From contig OX465579.1 of NCBI GenBank assembly GCA_950022655.1, positions 76,891,193 to 76,955,192 on the forward strand: a DNA stretch of 64,000 nucleotides. The letters are read 5' to 3'. The notes beneath the pieces were generated by a model, which did not search any database, was not told the origin of the DNA, and saw only the letters and a list, made by a program, of their open reading frames with translations. The DNA is from Alentia gelatinosa (lineage: Eukaryota > Annelida > Polychaeta > Phyllodocida > Polynoidae). The stretch's first letter is position 1; the number at the start of each line of letters is the position of its first letter. The translations under genes were made by a program, and so were the position numbers. Below are positions 23,409-34,980 of the stretch, one piece after another.

Positions 23409-25100
23409 ATGTGTGTACTTAAAGATGAAAGTGGAAATTACGTCTCGCTATCTGATACTGCAGCCTTTATAAAGGAGTATTTTACCAATATTGGAGGGAA
23501 TCTCTATAATAAGTGTGATCAACACAAAATTGAAGAAGAAATTCAGAAACTAGAGGAAATGAATTCCAACCCATGGAAAGCTGATTTAACTTGTGACAAA
23601 GAAGAAATCCTTAAATTGTTACGAGACATTTCTATTTACAAATCGAGCGGTATAGACCACGTTTCGTGTAGGGTTTTAAAAGACGCTATGATAATTCTTA
23701 TCAATGAAATAACACATATATTTAACACCTCGTTTAATGAGGGAATTATCCCTAACTCTTGGAAAGTGGGAACTATTATCCTAATACCAAAAGGGGGAAA
23801 CATATGGTATGTAGGTAATTGGAGGCCAATCAGTATTCTGCCTCTGCCTGTCAAATTAATTGAAAAGGTTTTCCATGCAGGGGTAAGTTTTCTACTAGAC
23901 GAAAAGGACTTTATTACTCCGAGACAATTTGGATTTAGAAAAAACTTAGGGACTGAAGATGCAATACTAGACTTCACTAATGATTTATACCTCGCTAGGG
24001 ATCGATCTCATGTAACTGGGGCCTGTTATATAGATATTTCTAAGGCATTTGACTCTGTTTCGCACAAATTGTTACTCCTAAAACTTGGAAAAACTGCGTT
24101 GTTACCACTGAATTATTTGAACTGGACTACTAATTATTTACAAGATCGGAAACAAAGAGTATGTATAAATGATCAGACATCCTCGTTACTACCTATAGAA
24201 TACAGTGTCCCACAAGGTTCGGTGATGGGGCCACTTCTCTTTCTGTGCTTCATCAAAGATATGTGTGTCAATTTAATAGATTGCATCGGAACTCAATACG
24301 CTGACGACCTGGTCATTTATAGTTCGGGACTCAATGCATTAGATGTTGAGAATACTCTACAAATAGCTACCAACACTATTTATGAGTGGTGCAACATGAA
24401 CGGTTTACAACTCAATGCGAAAAAGACTTGTGCAGTATGGTATTGCTCACCTCAAAGATCTAAACACTTACAAGATATGAATATAATATGTGGGGGTGAA
24501 TTAGTGTCCTATAAAAAATCCTATAATTACCTGGGTCTAGTAATTGATCAGAATCTAAATTATAATGTACACATTGCTAAGACGATCAAATCAGCGGGAC
24601 ACAGGATCTATAAATTGGGGAAATTCCGAAAGTCAATCAGTAGAGAAGTGGCCACGACTATTTATTGTGCAACAATTAGGCCAGTAATTGAATATTGTAA
24701 CTGTGTTATAGGAGGAGCGCTAAGTACTGAATTAACAAGGTTAGACCGTTTACAAAATCGAACACTTAGGCTTGTGTTAGGAGGCTATAATCAAACACGA
24801 ACATCTGTAGACAGACTTCACAATCTCACAAAGGTGGAACCCTTACTTACTAGGCGCAGGAGGCAGTTGTTCCAACTCATGTATAAGCAATCAAAGCATG
24901 AACACAAATTGGATCATAGGATCAGGAACACTCGTAGCGATGATAAAATAAAATTTAAGAGTTATAGACATAAATTAACGAAATATGAGAGATCAACTCA
25001 TTTTAGGGGAATACACGAATGGAATCTACTGGATGCTAGTGCACAAAAGTTAGGCTCTTTAGCATGTTTTAAACGGTCGTTACAGCAGATAATAAAGTAG
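23409..25100 (+). CDS. LINE ORF2, reverse transcriptase domain
   Basis: A 563-codon open frame. Non-LTR reverse transcriptase blocks appear in order: YKSSGIDHVSCRVLK (block 0/1), IPNSWKVGTIILIPK, NWRPISILPLPVKLIEK, FITPRQFGFRKNLGTEDAIL, GACYIDISKAFDSVSHKLLL (catalytic Asp), YSVPQGSVMGPLLFLCFI, and TQYADDLVIYSSG with the YADD box at 24297-24308. The thumb region NAKKTCAVWYC and SYNYLGLVID follow. The C-terminal part (RDRLHNL-like repeats, then FRGIHEWNLL and FKRSLQQII) is typical of CR1/Jockey-group ORF2. The first ATG is internal to the natural ORF2, because coding sequence extends upstream in the same frame to about 23292. The enzyme copies element RNA at the nicked target. This domain is intact by eye. 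Confidence 0.92.
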   Translation: MCVLKDESGNYVSLSDTAAFIKEYFTNIGGNLYNKCDQHKIEEEIQKLEEMNSNPWKADLTCDKEEILKLLRDISIYKSSGIDHVSCRVLKDAMIILINEITHIFNTSFNEGIIPNSWKVGTIILIPKGGNIWYVGNWRPISILPLPVKLIEKVFHAGVSFLLDEKDFITPRQFGFRKNLGTEDAILDFTNDLYLARDRSHVTGACYIDISKAFDSVSHKLLLLKLGKTALLPLNYLNWTTNYLQDRKQRVCINDQTSSLLPIEYSVPQGSVMGPLLFLCFIKDMCVNLIDCIGTQYADDLVIYSSGLNALDVENTLQIATNTIYEWCNMNGLQLNAKKTCAVWYCSPQRSKHLQDMNIICGGELVSYKKSYNYLGLVIDQNLNYNVHIAKTIKSAGHRIYKLGKFRKSISREVATTIYCATIRPVIEYCNCVIGGALSTELTRLDRLQNRTLRLVLGGYNQTRTSVDRLHNLTKVEPLLTRRRRQLFQLMYKQSKHEHKLDHRIRNTRSDDKIKFKSYRHKLTKYERSTHFRGIHEWNLLDASAQKLGSLACFKRSLQQIIK

Positions 25101-25789
25101 TGGCGTACTGGCCTAGTGGCAGTAATACCTATGGAACACACAATAAGATAATTCACCATATTTTGTAATGTGACGAATACATAGTCTGATGTAATAATGG
25201 ATCTCACTTGGGACACTCAAAGAAAACTCTGGCCTTGTGGTAGAGGATATTCCTGTGCTCACGATCCACTGTGTGATGTCAGTAAGCAAACCATGTATTT
25301 CTCTAAAACTTATAATACACTACTATTATTGCTGAAAAACCATGATGGACATATATCATTACTTACACCATCATATCATCTCATTAATATACCTTATTTT
25401 ATCATTCCACCATTGATCTTGAAGTAATGACTAAAAGGAAGACCTCGATGTACAACAGGAAGAGTTGGTGCATAACCAGATGTTGACAATAAAATAATTT
25501 TTAAAAAATATAAAAAAGTCCACTTACGATTCGCATTGCTGCTGACGTACGACCAAATCTGAAGTATGTTGGGGCTGCCGGGACTGCACGAGTTTTCGCT
25601 CGGGGTTTTCAGATCTTGAAACGAGGTTGGTTGCTGGTGGTCAGATAACCCTGATCCGGTGTATTCCTTGGCTTTTTGAGCGTGGGCCACATGCTCCTAT
25701 ACACGCTGCCTAAAGGTGCCGTGGAAGATCTGCTTGTGTAAAACGGTCTTTGACAGATTTTTAAAAGAAAGGTTAAACTGGTGACATAG
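25101..25789. other. LINE 3' flank, no gene recognised
   Basis: It probably begins with the LINE 3' untranslated region, but no terminal short repeats could be identified. Frames of up to 98 codons have no known motif. Confidence 0.5.
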
Positions 25790-26023
25790 ACTTTCAGCTC
25801 GATGCGAAAAACTAACCCTTCACCATCTGCATGCTAACACTATAACATTGGGAAAGAAGCAGAGTGACAGGGTCTCAACTAACCATGACCAATTACTAGA
25901 GACCGAAACACCTCACTGATCCACTGATGATTGATACATTTGGATCCTTGACTGGGTGCAAGTAAGTTACAGAAAATTACCCATAGACTAAATACAACCC
26001 AAACCTTTTGATTGTTTCGGTTT

Positions 26024-26083
<60 letters not shown>

Positions 26084-26215
26084 TCTTTAATGCATGTAAT
26101 TCAACGAAAGTGTGGACTTACTTTTCAGTAGCAAAGTACATGTTCAATACATTTATTGTTACTTAAGTATTATTCCACGCTCATTCATCAATGATGAACA
26201 TGATATTCACTCCTA
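25790..26215 (+). repeat. Diverged terminal fragment of the 1.5 kb repeat, copy C
   Basis: The text AACCCTTCACCA, TAACATTGGGAAAG, GCAGAGTG, ATACAACCCAAACC and CATTCATCAATGATGAA matches, in order, the last quarter of copies A and B. It is interrupted by about 150 bp of extra sequence and a GTT microsatellite. Retention of only the right-hand end would fit a 5'-truncated retroposon. Confidence 0.65.
26025..26082. repeat. (GTT)n microsatellite
   Basis: About 19 GTT triplets inside copy C of the dispersed repeat. Confidence 0.97.
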
Positions 26216-27230
26216 GTATTGTAAGAGGGATGTGATGATCGTGTCTCGCTAGTGGCGCCGACTGGTTTGTACTAATAAAACTCAGACTCTCAGACTCTTG
26301 GAGTGTTCATTAGATCAGATCGGTGCTGGTCCTGTCAACATTCTACAGCAGTAGACTGTAACTCACATGTGCTGCCACCTCGTGTTAGCGTATAAACCAC
26401 CACGGCAAACCAAACCGTGCATGTGCTATATCTGTACAGACGTCACACCATAAAATGTGATTTTTTGGGGGGTTCATGGCATAATTTCAACAAATACTGC
26501 TTGCAGGTCTATTTCTTTGGGGTTCTATCAAGGAAACATGTATAGCTGAGAATGTAGATAGCAATAGGTAACTTTGGTCTTTTTTGTACTGAGGGAAAGA
26601 TGGGGCACGATGAGGTAATGTTCTAGCTGCATAATAATTTTACTTACTTTCAGAAACTCTAGATTTCCACCAAAAAAATTACTGGCACTATTCATTACCC
26701 ATGTATGATAGATCTTACCCTCCTCTTTCAGGTGGTATATAACATTAGTATGCCAAAGATCTTTGAATGCTGCTCAACTCCATTGTAGCCATCAGTGTGT
26801 CGTGTGATGGTAGGACAGTAATATGTCAAAAATATTCAGTATTTCCATGGTTTCACTATGGTTTTACCTAAGTTGATTAGGGTTTTTCATATGAAGCAAA
26901 ATGTATTTATATAACGTGGGAGTTATTTTTTCTTGCGTTATGCCCCCTGTAGATTTGATTTCAACCAGTATTGTTGTGACTTGAGGACAACGTTGACCTT
27001 AAAATGGCCTCAATTTACGATTTTCTCCAAATCTTTAAAAGTTTTCAGTGGTCTCATGTCGTTTCAAAGTGTACTTAAGACAATAGGGTAAATGTAGATG
27101 ATATTCATTTCAGCAAGAATTCAGTCCTTAGAGGGGTCATAAACATTGACATATAGACATTTAATTATAAGGGGCGTTGACCGTACGGATTGACATGAGA
27201 AGGAAAGTACAAATTAACATTTTTGTATTC
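26216..27230. other. Gene-free stretch
   Basis: AT-rich sequence with no coding block or repeat that I recognise. Confidence 0.55.
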
Positions 27231-27245
27231 AATATACCTACTTGA

Positions 27246-27680
27246 TTGTACCTCACCCACCCCCACCCTCTTTCCTTCAGTCCCTCCTTCCACCCGTCCC
27301 TCCCTCCTTCCCTCTTTCCCTCCCTCCTTCTCTCCTTCCTTTCTTCCCCAACTCCCTCCCTCCTTCCCTCCTTCCCTCCAACCGACCCACTGACAGACCA
27401 ACCGACCAACCAACCAAACCATCCTATCGACTGACCAACTGAACCACCCACAAACCAACCCACCCACCAATACAACCCACCAAAAGACCTACCAACCCTA
27501 CGCTGGTTCCCCAGTCATCCGCCAAATGGACTGAGTGGAATTTGACGTTAGTACCCAGTACACAGACGGAACCCAGCCAATACCAACCCATGACCTATCC
27601 CCTCATCCACCCACCAAGCCACCCATCAACTCACCAACACACTCACCAACCAACCGAGTCACTGACTCACCGAGTGACCA
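27246..27680. repeat. Low-complexity pyrimidine tract and degenerate CCAA/CCAC tetranucleotide repeat
   Basis: 27246-27380 is almost purely C/T (CCCTCC and TTCCCTCC units). 27380-27680 is a degenerate repeat of ACCAACCG, CCACCCAC and related units. Serine/proline-rich or threonine-rich frames here are artefacts. Confidence 0.85.
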
Positions 27681-28299
27681 ACCAGTACTTAAGGGATGAC
27701 CATTGAAGCAGAAAGAAAGGGAAGACTGTCCTGGCGGAGCGCTGAGCATGCAGGGGCTGTGCTGCTGCCATCTGGTTGATGTTGGCAGCATTGTCATGCT
27801 TCATCAATTAGTTTCCCGTTTGTTACCTTAATGCGATCTTAATGCGTGGGGATTGCATGACTCGGACCATTACAGGTTGGCTGGTGTATCACGAGTGGCA
27901 GGAATCAATCAGGGATTGGTTCAGCATGGTGAGCATTACAAGGAGGGGGCCGTCCATAAATTTTATCACTAAGCACCACCCATTGACTGTTTGACACTTT
28001 TGGGTAGATGATTATCAGGTGGAATAGGGGATAACAATTTCAGGTCAATCATTTCTTTATAAATACATCTTAGATCCCTAAGAATATCAGTAAGTATCTG
28101 GATACATTTAATCAGTGGCAGACTGCAGGTTCACATTCTCAATTCTTCAGTGGTCACCTTCCATGAAAAAGAAGGCCTTTCCCTCAGTAATGATGATTTC
28201 TACAATAAATGCATTTGATGACGATTTCTACCATAACCCTATTCACACAAATAGGAACCTTATCAGTTTGTCAATTGGAAATATATACTCAGCTGTAGG

Positions 28300-29000
28300 T
28301 TAGGAAGGGATTATCTTCATTTTTCTCTGTAGCCCCACTTTAACAACTTCTGGATCTTTGTCATGATTATAGATAACTAAGTCATCTGCATATAACAAGA
28401 AATTGCAGCGTCTTAGGGCTAATAATATATCCGTAATATAAAAAATAAATACTAAGGGATCCAAGACAGAGCCTTGTGGCACCCATGAGTAACCTCGGCC
28501 AAATCTGATATTTGATCATTAAATCTTATTCTTTGTTTCCGATTCGATAGATATGATTTGAGCCAATTCATCAGGTTTGCAGGAAGACCCAGATTCATAA
28601 GTTTGTTAATTAAGCGACAATGATGCACACTGGCGAAAGCCTTGCGTAAGTCAATATACGATGCTCCTACCACTTCACCAGATCTCTAAAAAAGTATAAG
28701 TCTGATAACAACAAGTAAATGGAATCAGTAGTTCCTCTTTCCTCCCTGAACCCGAATTGTTCATTTATCAAAATTTTGTTTTGATTTAGATGCTCCATCA
28801 AGTGTGCATGACAAATCTTCTCAGCAATTTTGCCCGGCACAGGCAATAATGAAATGGGTCACCAATTATCTGAACTACTTAGATCACCAGTTTTAGGGAG
28901 CGCTGTAACAGTGGCAAACTTCCATTCATTTGGAAAAACACCCAAATCAAAACTGCATCGGTACAAGTAACAAAACTGATCAAGTGTTAAGATCACAAAT
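28300..29000 (-). pseudogene. Fragment of a second CR1/Jockey-type LINE reverse transcriptase
   Basis: Read on the minus strand from about 29000 downwards: GVFPNEWKFATVTALPKTGD, then DNW with a TGA stop where the usual Arg of the NWRPIS block belongs, PISLLPVPGKIAEKICHAHL, INEQFGFREERGTTDSIYLL, VGASYIDLRKAFASVHHCRL (catalytic Asp block), then MPQGSVLDPLVFIFYI and LLYADDLVIYNHD (YADD box at about 28380-28410). Frame changes lie near 28470 and 28680. It lacks endonuclease and the C-terminal part. It differs clearly in sequence from the LINE at 18.8-25.1 kb, so it is another family or a much older copy. Confidence 0.88.
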
Positions 29001-30909
29001 TCTTTCAACACTGCTGACCTAACTCAGGGGTTGTAATGGGCTTGCCATTAGTGTATCCCTGGTGCTGGTCACTAAGGGTGGTGGGCAGTGTGGGGGGAGA
29101 CTGTCCTGTAACTGTCTCTGCGCCTCCAGAAGTTTATTGCCACCTTACGGGCAAATAACAACTTGTGGTTTTGAATCTTTCAGAATTCTCGTCAGGTGTA
29201 GTAGGACTCCCTCTCGGGAGGGGTTATATGTGATCTTTATTTAATATATGAATAAAGATCACGTCGGAGAGGATAGCGCGCTGCGTTCAGCGTGCAGTTT
29301 AGAGCATCACTCTAAATTGAATTTGCTGGTCAAATACATCGAAAAAATTTCACTCCAAAATACCGAAAGTGTTAGAAAAAATATTCTATGTCTGTTTGTG
29401 GCTTCGGCAATCGCGGGTGTTGACCATTTAATTTTGGCGGCATTCCATCAATGCAGGTCCCAGAAGAGCTTGCAGGTGGGTGCTGTTCTCCCTTCAAATC
29501 ATCGGCCAGATGCCCAGTTCCAGCAGACAAAAAACAAATAAATCAGTTTTCCTCTGGTTCGAGATATTCTGTTTGGTGGACTTCTGGTGGACAGGAAAAT
29601 GAACATCGGGTGGAGCACTGGGTGAAAAATCTAGCTGGTGGAAGCGTGGTTCACACAGCAACCATGAGGCGGCATTCCAACAAACCCCAATATCCTCCAA
29701 CAGACGTCAATTTCACCCGGTGACTTAGAGCCGATGCCTGTTGGAAAGTCTAGCGAGTGATTCCACCAGCCCGATAGATGATTCAAATAATCCAGATCTG
29801 CTGGCCACCTCCATACTTACGCTGTATAACATTTTTGTCTGATTGGTGAAATACCCGCTTTATATCCACTAAATACTGCGGTCATCTGAACAATAAAGGT
29901 AAATAAAGATAAGTGTGGAAATATGTAAATAAAGATAGGCCTTTCTGTCCAGAGTAGCCAACCTGTCTCAATTTTCAGTCTCCTCTAGCAGGTTAGTGCA
30001 TTGGGGGTTTTGACTTCTCATGTTGACAGCATCTGGTACAGTTTTGGCAGCATGCTGTCAACGTGGATCATGTACAGCCTGCTTGGTGGATGATCAGCAA
30101 AATGAGCGCAGGCCAGCCAACAATGGGCCAGTGACAGGGCAATGGCAGCTGGCAGCACCAGCCAGGGTGACCTGAGCAAATCTTAGAAGCTGATGCAGAA
30201 AATGGGCCGGCAATGATTGGCAATGCCCACAAGGGCATTGGCCTGAGCTAGCACTGGCTTCGTGGAACACCCGCTTAAAGAGAGAGTGAGTGTGCATCTA
30301 TTCGCACTGATCCAATCTTGGAAATTTACCATAGGTTTCAGATAGGTCAGACAGGGTAGCGATGCTTAACTATGTTGACAATTTCTCCCAGCATTGACTT
30401 TTGCAACCCCTTGTGGAAAAGATTTAAGGAAAGGCTTCAATGGTCAGTGATTTTTGAGAGATTGGATTCATGCAGTGGAACTCAGAATCTTGGCTCTTAT
30501 GCCTTCTGGGTGGCTGAATACGAAGTCCAGCAAAAACAAATGTCTGATGTGAGTGTAAAGACAGGGCGTATCAAATGTTCACCTCCTTCATCCACCCTCG
30601 GAGCAAACACTCCAGCGGAACGGAAAAAAATTGAACTCAAAATGTCTGATGTGCCCTGATGTTCACATCCGTTGAAGTGTATAGGGACATAATTTTGGGA
30701 TGTTCCTTCGATGTTTTGGAGGTGTTCAGCCTCTCCTTTTAACTGAAAATTAAATGTTTGTTTTGTTAGACATAATATCAAATATTTTTGATAATCTCGT
30801 ATAGCATGGCAAACATCTCAAATGATGCCTCTTTGATTATGTGTGACTGGGTCCAATATTTTGTCTCAAAGTCTTTTAGCCACACTGATGGTGTCTTAAT
30901 TCGTGTAGA
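29001..30909. other. No gene recognised
   Basis: Frames of 60-97 codons on both strands have no recognisable domain. A hairpin lies at 29230-29262. Confidence 0.5.
29230..29262. repeat. Hairpin with 12-base perfect arms
   Basis: GTGATCTTTATT and AATAAAGATCAC flank a 9-base loop. It may be an inverted-repeat remnant. Confidence 0.85.
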
Positions 30910-31913
30910 TCAATCTCTCATGGGTAGTGCTCGGGGTGGACTCTTCACTGGAGTCAGAACACTAACAGGTGCTGCTTCACTGTTAACCTTAGAAGCATTT
31001 TCCTGTGTTGAGCAATCAGTCTCAATCATGATATCTGGTACATATGAGGAAGCACATTCACTGGAGATTTTCTTCCTATGTGAAGAATTTCGGGTAATGG
31101 TGAGTTTACCATTTGGGCAGTCACCATACATCCTTTCTCTAAATGGAGTACTATCATATTGAGGTGTTAGCTTGTTGAGCTTCAGTCGTTTCACTAACAC
31201 ATGATCTCCAACATTCAGGGAACTTTCTGCTGTATGTCTGCGCACATCTGCATGATCTTTCATATAATCCTTCAGACGATGATCCCTATGCTCTGCTTGT
31301 ACCACCCTGTCAGCAAACCTAACCTTCTCACTGGTGGTGATTTTTGACACGTCTGTTCTCAGTTTTCAAGAATTCAACATTTCAGATGGTGAGAGTCCAG
31401 TTGTAGAATGAGGTGTTGCTCTGTAGTGTCTGAGGAATTTGGAAATTCCACTTGTGCAGCACAAATTGCTTTATTCAGTGTCCTCATAAATCATTCAGCT
31501 TCTCCATTGGATTCTGGCCAAAGTGGGGTGATCTTCTGATGAGTGAAGCCAACATGTCTTGACCATCCCGCAAGCTCTTGGCTGTTGAAAGGTGGTCCAT
31601 TGTCGGATTTCAGCACTTCAGGGATACCCTGCCTAGCAAATATTGCATCAAGCTTTGGAATTGTAGCTCTAGCTGAGGTCGAGTACACAATTTCAACTTC
31701 TGGATATCGGCTATACTCATCATATACCACAAGAATATATTCCCCTCCTTTGAATGGACCCATGAAATCACATGAAACTTTCTTCAATGGCCCATCAGGC
31801 ATTGGTGACATCTTAAGAGGTTCACATTTTGTATCTGGGTTGCAAGATTGACAAGCCAAACAGTCACCAACCACTAACCTGTCAATTCCAGGAAACCAAA
31901 CTCTCTCTCTCAA
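30910..31913 (-). pseudogene. Ty3/Gypsy integrase relic
   Basis: Read on the minus strand. RERVWFPGID and CLACQSCNP are the end of the zinc-binding region. The DDE core shows VSCDFMGPFKGGEYILVVYD (first Asp), KSDNGPPFNSQEL (second Asp) and WPESNGEAE (Glu) before a stop at 31491. After a frame break the C-terminal region appears at 31350-30910 (AESSLNVGDHVLVKRLKLNK, then KLTITRNSSHRKK). Integrase inserts reverse-transcribed element DNA. No RT, gag or LTR is seen next to it, so it is a truncated remnant, and it ends close to an interstitial telomere-like tract. It is distinct in sequence from the Gypsy element at 35-39.8 kb. Confidence 0.88.
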
Positions 31914-32036
31914 TAGCCCTTGAACTCGAACCCATTCCAGATACTTATGAATAAGTCATTTTCATATACAAGTAAAGTGCTGATTAATTATCTTTTAGAC
32001 AAATACACCAGCGCATATAGAAAATATGTCCAGCTA

Positions 32037-32110
32037 GGTTTAGGGTTAGGGTTGGGGATAGGTTTAGGGTTAGGGTTAGGGATAATGATAGGGTTAGGGT
32101 TAAGGGTAGG
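32037..32110 (+). repeat. Interstitial telomere-like TTAGGG tract
   Basis: Irregular TTAGGG units (TTAGGGTTAGGG at least three times, with GGGGATAGG and GGGATAATGA interruptions) over about 74 bp. TTAGGG is the metazoan and molluscan telomere unit. It lies between the Gypsy integrase relic and the left end of copy B of the 1.5 kb repeat. Confidence 0.85.
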
Positions 32111-32163
32111 GTGTTCTGTTTGTTTTCTTCCTCAGAGAAGACCAAATTTGAGGTCAAGATAAT

Positions 32164-33690
32164 ATACTAAATATAGTATTTATTCACAGTTGATATACTT
32201 GAGTAGGGAAGATTTTAAAATGGGTCGAGTTCTTAAAACGGGTCGAGTTCGTTACGGGTCGAGTTTTTTACGGGTCGACTTCGTTACGGGTGCCGCGTTT
32301 GCAGGGACTGTCTCCACTAGGATTGTCCTCATGTTTAAATGCAAACCGTTCTGGGACCTCTCGTCCAGGCATATACTCCTTGGACCATGGTTAAACGCCC
32401 CTGGCTCCATCAACCGAAAAAATATTTCTCCGGGAAGTTCATAACGAGCCGATTTAGTCGTTGATGATACGAAATGAAGTGGAGTGAAATTAACTACCAT
32501 TAACCAGTGTCACCAATAAACTATTTGAAATCTTTGGAATAGCTGGACCAACCGACAGAACAGAAATTGTTGAGGGTCTGTTGGCCAATGGATATCCAAC
32601 TTCTGTGGAATTCAATGCCGTCACGCTATCACAAAATAAAATCAAGGTCAGACATGAAATAACTTAACTGAGAGTACATATTGATGTTCATATTGAAAAG
32701 CAGACTCATAACTTGGTATTTTTGTCTGGATAATTACTCACACTACAGCCTGATATTGTAGTGAGAAACAGGCGACTCAGAAGATATGGATTTACTATAA
32801 ATCGCATTACAACCGCTTGCTTACACATTATTTTACCAGCAACTCACACAGCATCCTACCCACAGTCATTGGATTTATTGGTAGAAAACTTACTTGTGGA
32901 AAACTACCATCCCAACCATCATCCTACACACAGGTGTTCGTGTTATTTGATGAAAACTCACAAATATCTGCATATCCAAACCAGCGTGAATCATTTTATG
33001 GAACTCAATCAGTGAGACAGTAGTAAATAGAGTACCCCTGTTTCTGCTGATGTTCAGGGGTTTGGTGACCTCATAGAAATGCCAAGCAAGTGGCAGACCT
33101 GCGGAAGGAAATATCCATTAAGTGCGTTCGGTATGCGATAAAGTCTACCTGTGTAGGTGGAGGCTTTAAAATACACGTTACAAGAAGTAATGACTTCAAC
33201 TCCACAGAATCCTCATTCCAAGGTTACCATCAAATAGATTAAGTGTGACTGAAATACTCTGAAAGCTTTCAATTCTGTGCACCTGAACATGAGGATCTAG
33301 TTTCTTTTAAGTATGTTAACCTGGGTACATCGGTTCATTATCGTTTTGAATGTACCTCCCAGCAGAGGGAGTTTAACCTTATTTTATAGCTCGGATGAGA
33401 CTATTACACATATATTTCATCCAACTATCCATTTTTATTGAAGAGAACAACGATATAAGTTCTATGGACGAAGGACACCGGTATTTTATTTATTAAACGT
33501 AGTCTACAAACTCATATACGCTGCCTTTGAACTTGCTGCGAATATCGAACCCTTCACCAACAGAGTACTAACACTGTGACATTGGGAAAGGAGCAGAGTG
33601 GGTTAAAGAAAATGGCCCACAGAATATAACTTTTAAATTGTTATTTATTTATAATTTCATTTTCATTCATCAATGATGAATATACGATTT
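32164..33690 (+). repeat. 1.5 kb dispersed repeat, copy B
   Basis: Near-identical partner of 14349-15862. It begins at the same TACTAAATATAGTATTTATT. Near its start it has short repeats of GGGTCGAGTTC / ACGGGTCGA. It keeps the same coding-like block KLFEIFGIAGPTDRTEIV with only two amino-acid differences from copy A. It ends at TCATCAATGATGAATATAC. No enzyme is encoded that I can recognise. Confidence 0.85.
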
Positions 33691-33764
33691 ATTCCTAGCT
33701 TCAAAGCAGCATTTATTGCAGTCGCAAGTGATGAGTTGTATATTGAGATCGTCAATAATGCAGA

Positions 33765-34302
33765 CATACATGGCAACCAAATAGGGAAAATATTAATATC
33801 TCAATGCAATCAGGATCATTATACTCAGAACATACTCAAATATTATTTTGATAGATAAAAGTGCTTGTAGTTACACGTGAAAGAGTAACAGTATGCATCT
33901 CCCAGCTCTACATTGGGAATGTGATTGCAAAGATACATGACATATATGCCTGTGCTCAAGCCATCCTTGCGGAACCTACATTTTGCCTTAAAATGAGACT
34001 TTCCTATTCAAAGTGTCTCTAAAGAGTAATATTTGTACTCTGACTTTGTCATAACATACAAAAGTCTGTGTTTATATGTTTGGGTGTGCCTTGCCTATCA
34101 GAAAACATAAATAATCCTCGGAAAACACTATTTCTACCAAAAAAGGGTAAACCAAACCAAACCAAACCAAACCATGGCAACCAAATTGGAAAGGTATCAA
34201 CATGTCAATGTAATCAGGATCATTATACTCAGAACATATTCAAAAATTGTTTTGATAGATAAAGGTTCTTGAGAGTTACATGTGAAAGAGTAACAGTATG
34301 CA
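33765..34302 (+). repeat. Duplicated 130-bp segment with CCAAA spacer repeat
   Basis: The text CATGGCAACCAAAT through AGTAACAGTATGCAT occurs at about 33770-33897 and again at about 34173-34303, with an internal match ATCAGGATCATTATACTCAG. A short (CCAAA)n tract precedes the second copy. No coding function is visible. Confidence 0.8.
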
Positions 34303-34980
34303 TTTATCATTGGAGCTCGGAATATGTTTACATAGAAAAAATGAGATAATGTACATGTACAAGCTACCCCTCTGAAGCCTTCCCTATATCTAAAAGATGG
34401 GATTATCTGCTAATAAATGTCTCTACCGACCATTATCTGTATTCTGACAAGGTCTCAAGTTAAATTTTGATACTTAAATAAGTTTGGGTGTTCCTTACAT
34501 GTCAAAATATGTGAAAAATCCTTAAAAAATGCATTTTCTATGCAAAATTACCAAAAATCGGTTGCCATGGCAACTGAAATTTCGAATCCTATTAGTGGTT
34601 CCATATACCTAATCATAATATCTATACATGTGTAAAATATCTTTTTAATCCATCTATTATTACCAACACAGTGAAGCAAAATGTATTTGGTGCACATTTC
34701 CAGTGAAATTAGCCCAAAACCCCTGGTAAGGAAAGGGTTAAAGCCCAACTTTAGAGGCATTTTTTGGTATGAAGATCAAGTTGCACATAAAAATAACTAG
34801 TTTGCACATGTTCTATGGTTAGAAATGGTATAGAATATGCCTTAACATTTCCATTTAGACAGGGCCCACTATGTTTTATAAGCAGCCCCAACATCCTCAC
34901 ATATACCATATACCAAAATTGACCTTTGACCTTAAAATGACTTTGACCTTGGAAAAGGTCATCTCATACATGGTCACATC
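34303..34980. other. Gene-free stretch beside the Gypsy element
   Basis: AT-rich sequence. The end carries repeated TTTGACCTT / CTTTGACCTTGG text (34919-34960) and then the Gypsy LTR begins. No gene recognised. Confidence 0.55.

Larger units (their letters stand above)
18783..25100 (+). mobile_element. CR1/L2-like LINE retrotransposon with NADAR and SGNH domains
   Basis: The order on + is a coiled-coil and RRM-like region (18783-19751), a NADAR domain (to 20539), an SGNH hydrolase-like ORF (20567-21211), a 1.08 kb spacer, an apurinic-like endonuclease (22289-23298) and a reverse transcriptase (23409-25100). An SGNH/esterase region in the first coding part is known from CR1/L2-type LINEs, but a NADAR domain is not something I know from them. 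Breaks are one early stop at 18921, a poly-C tract that changes frame, one stop at 20156, a shift in a G run near 22480 and a shift in an A run near 23290. The reverse transcriptase frame itself is uninterrupted. The 5' end and the 3' tail are not delimited. Confidence 0.85.

Noticed and set aside
27161..27475. Minus-strand Gly/Trp/Val-rich and Glu/Gly/Arg-rich frames
   Set aside because: They are products of the pyrimidine tract and the CCAA-type low-complexity repeat.
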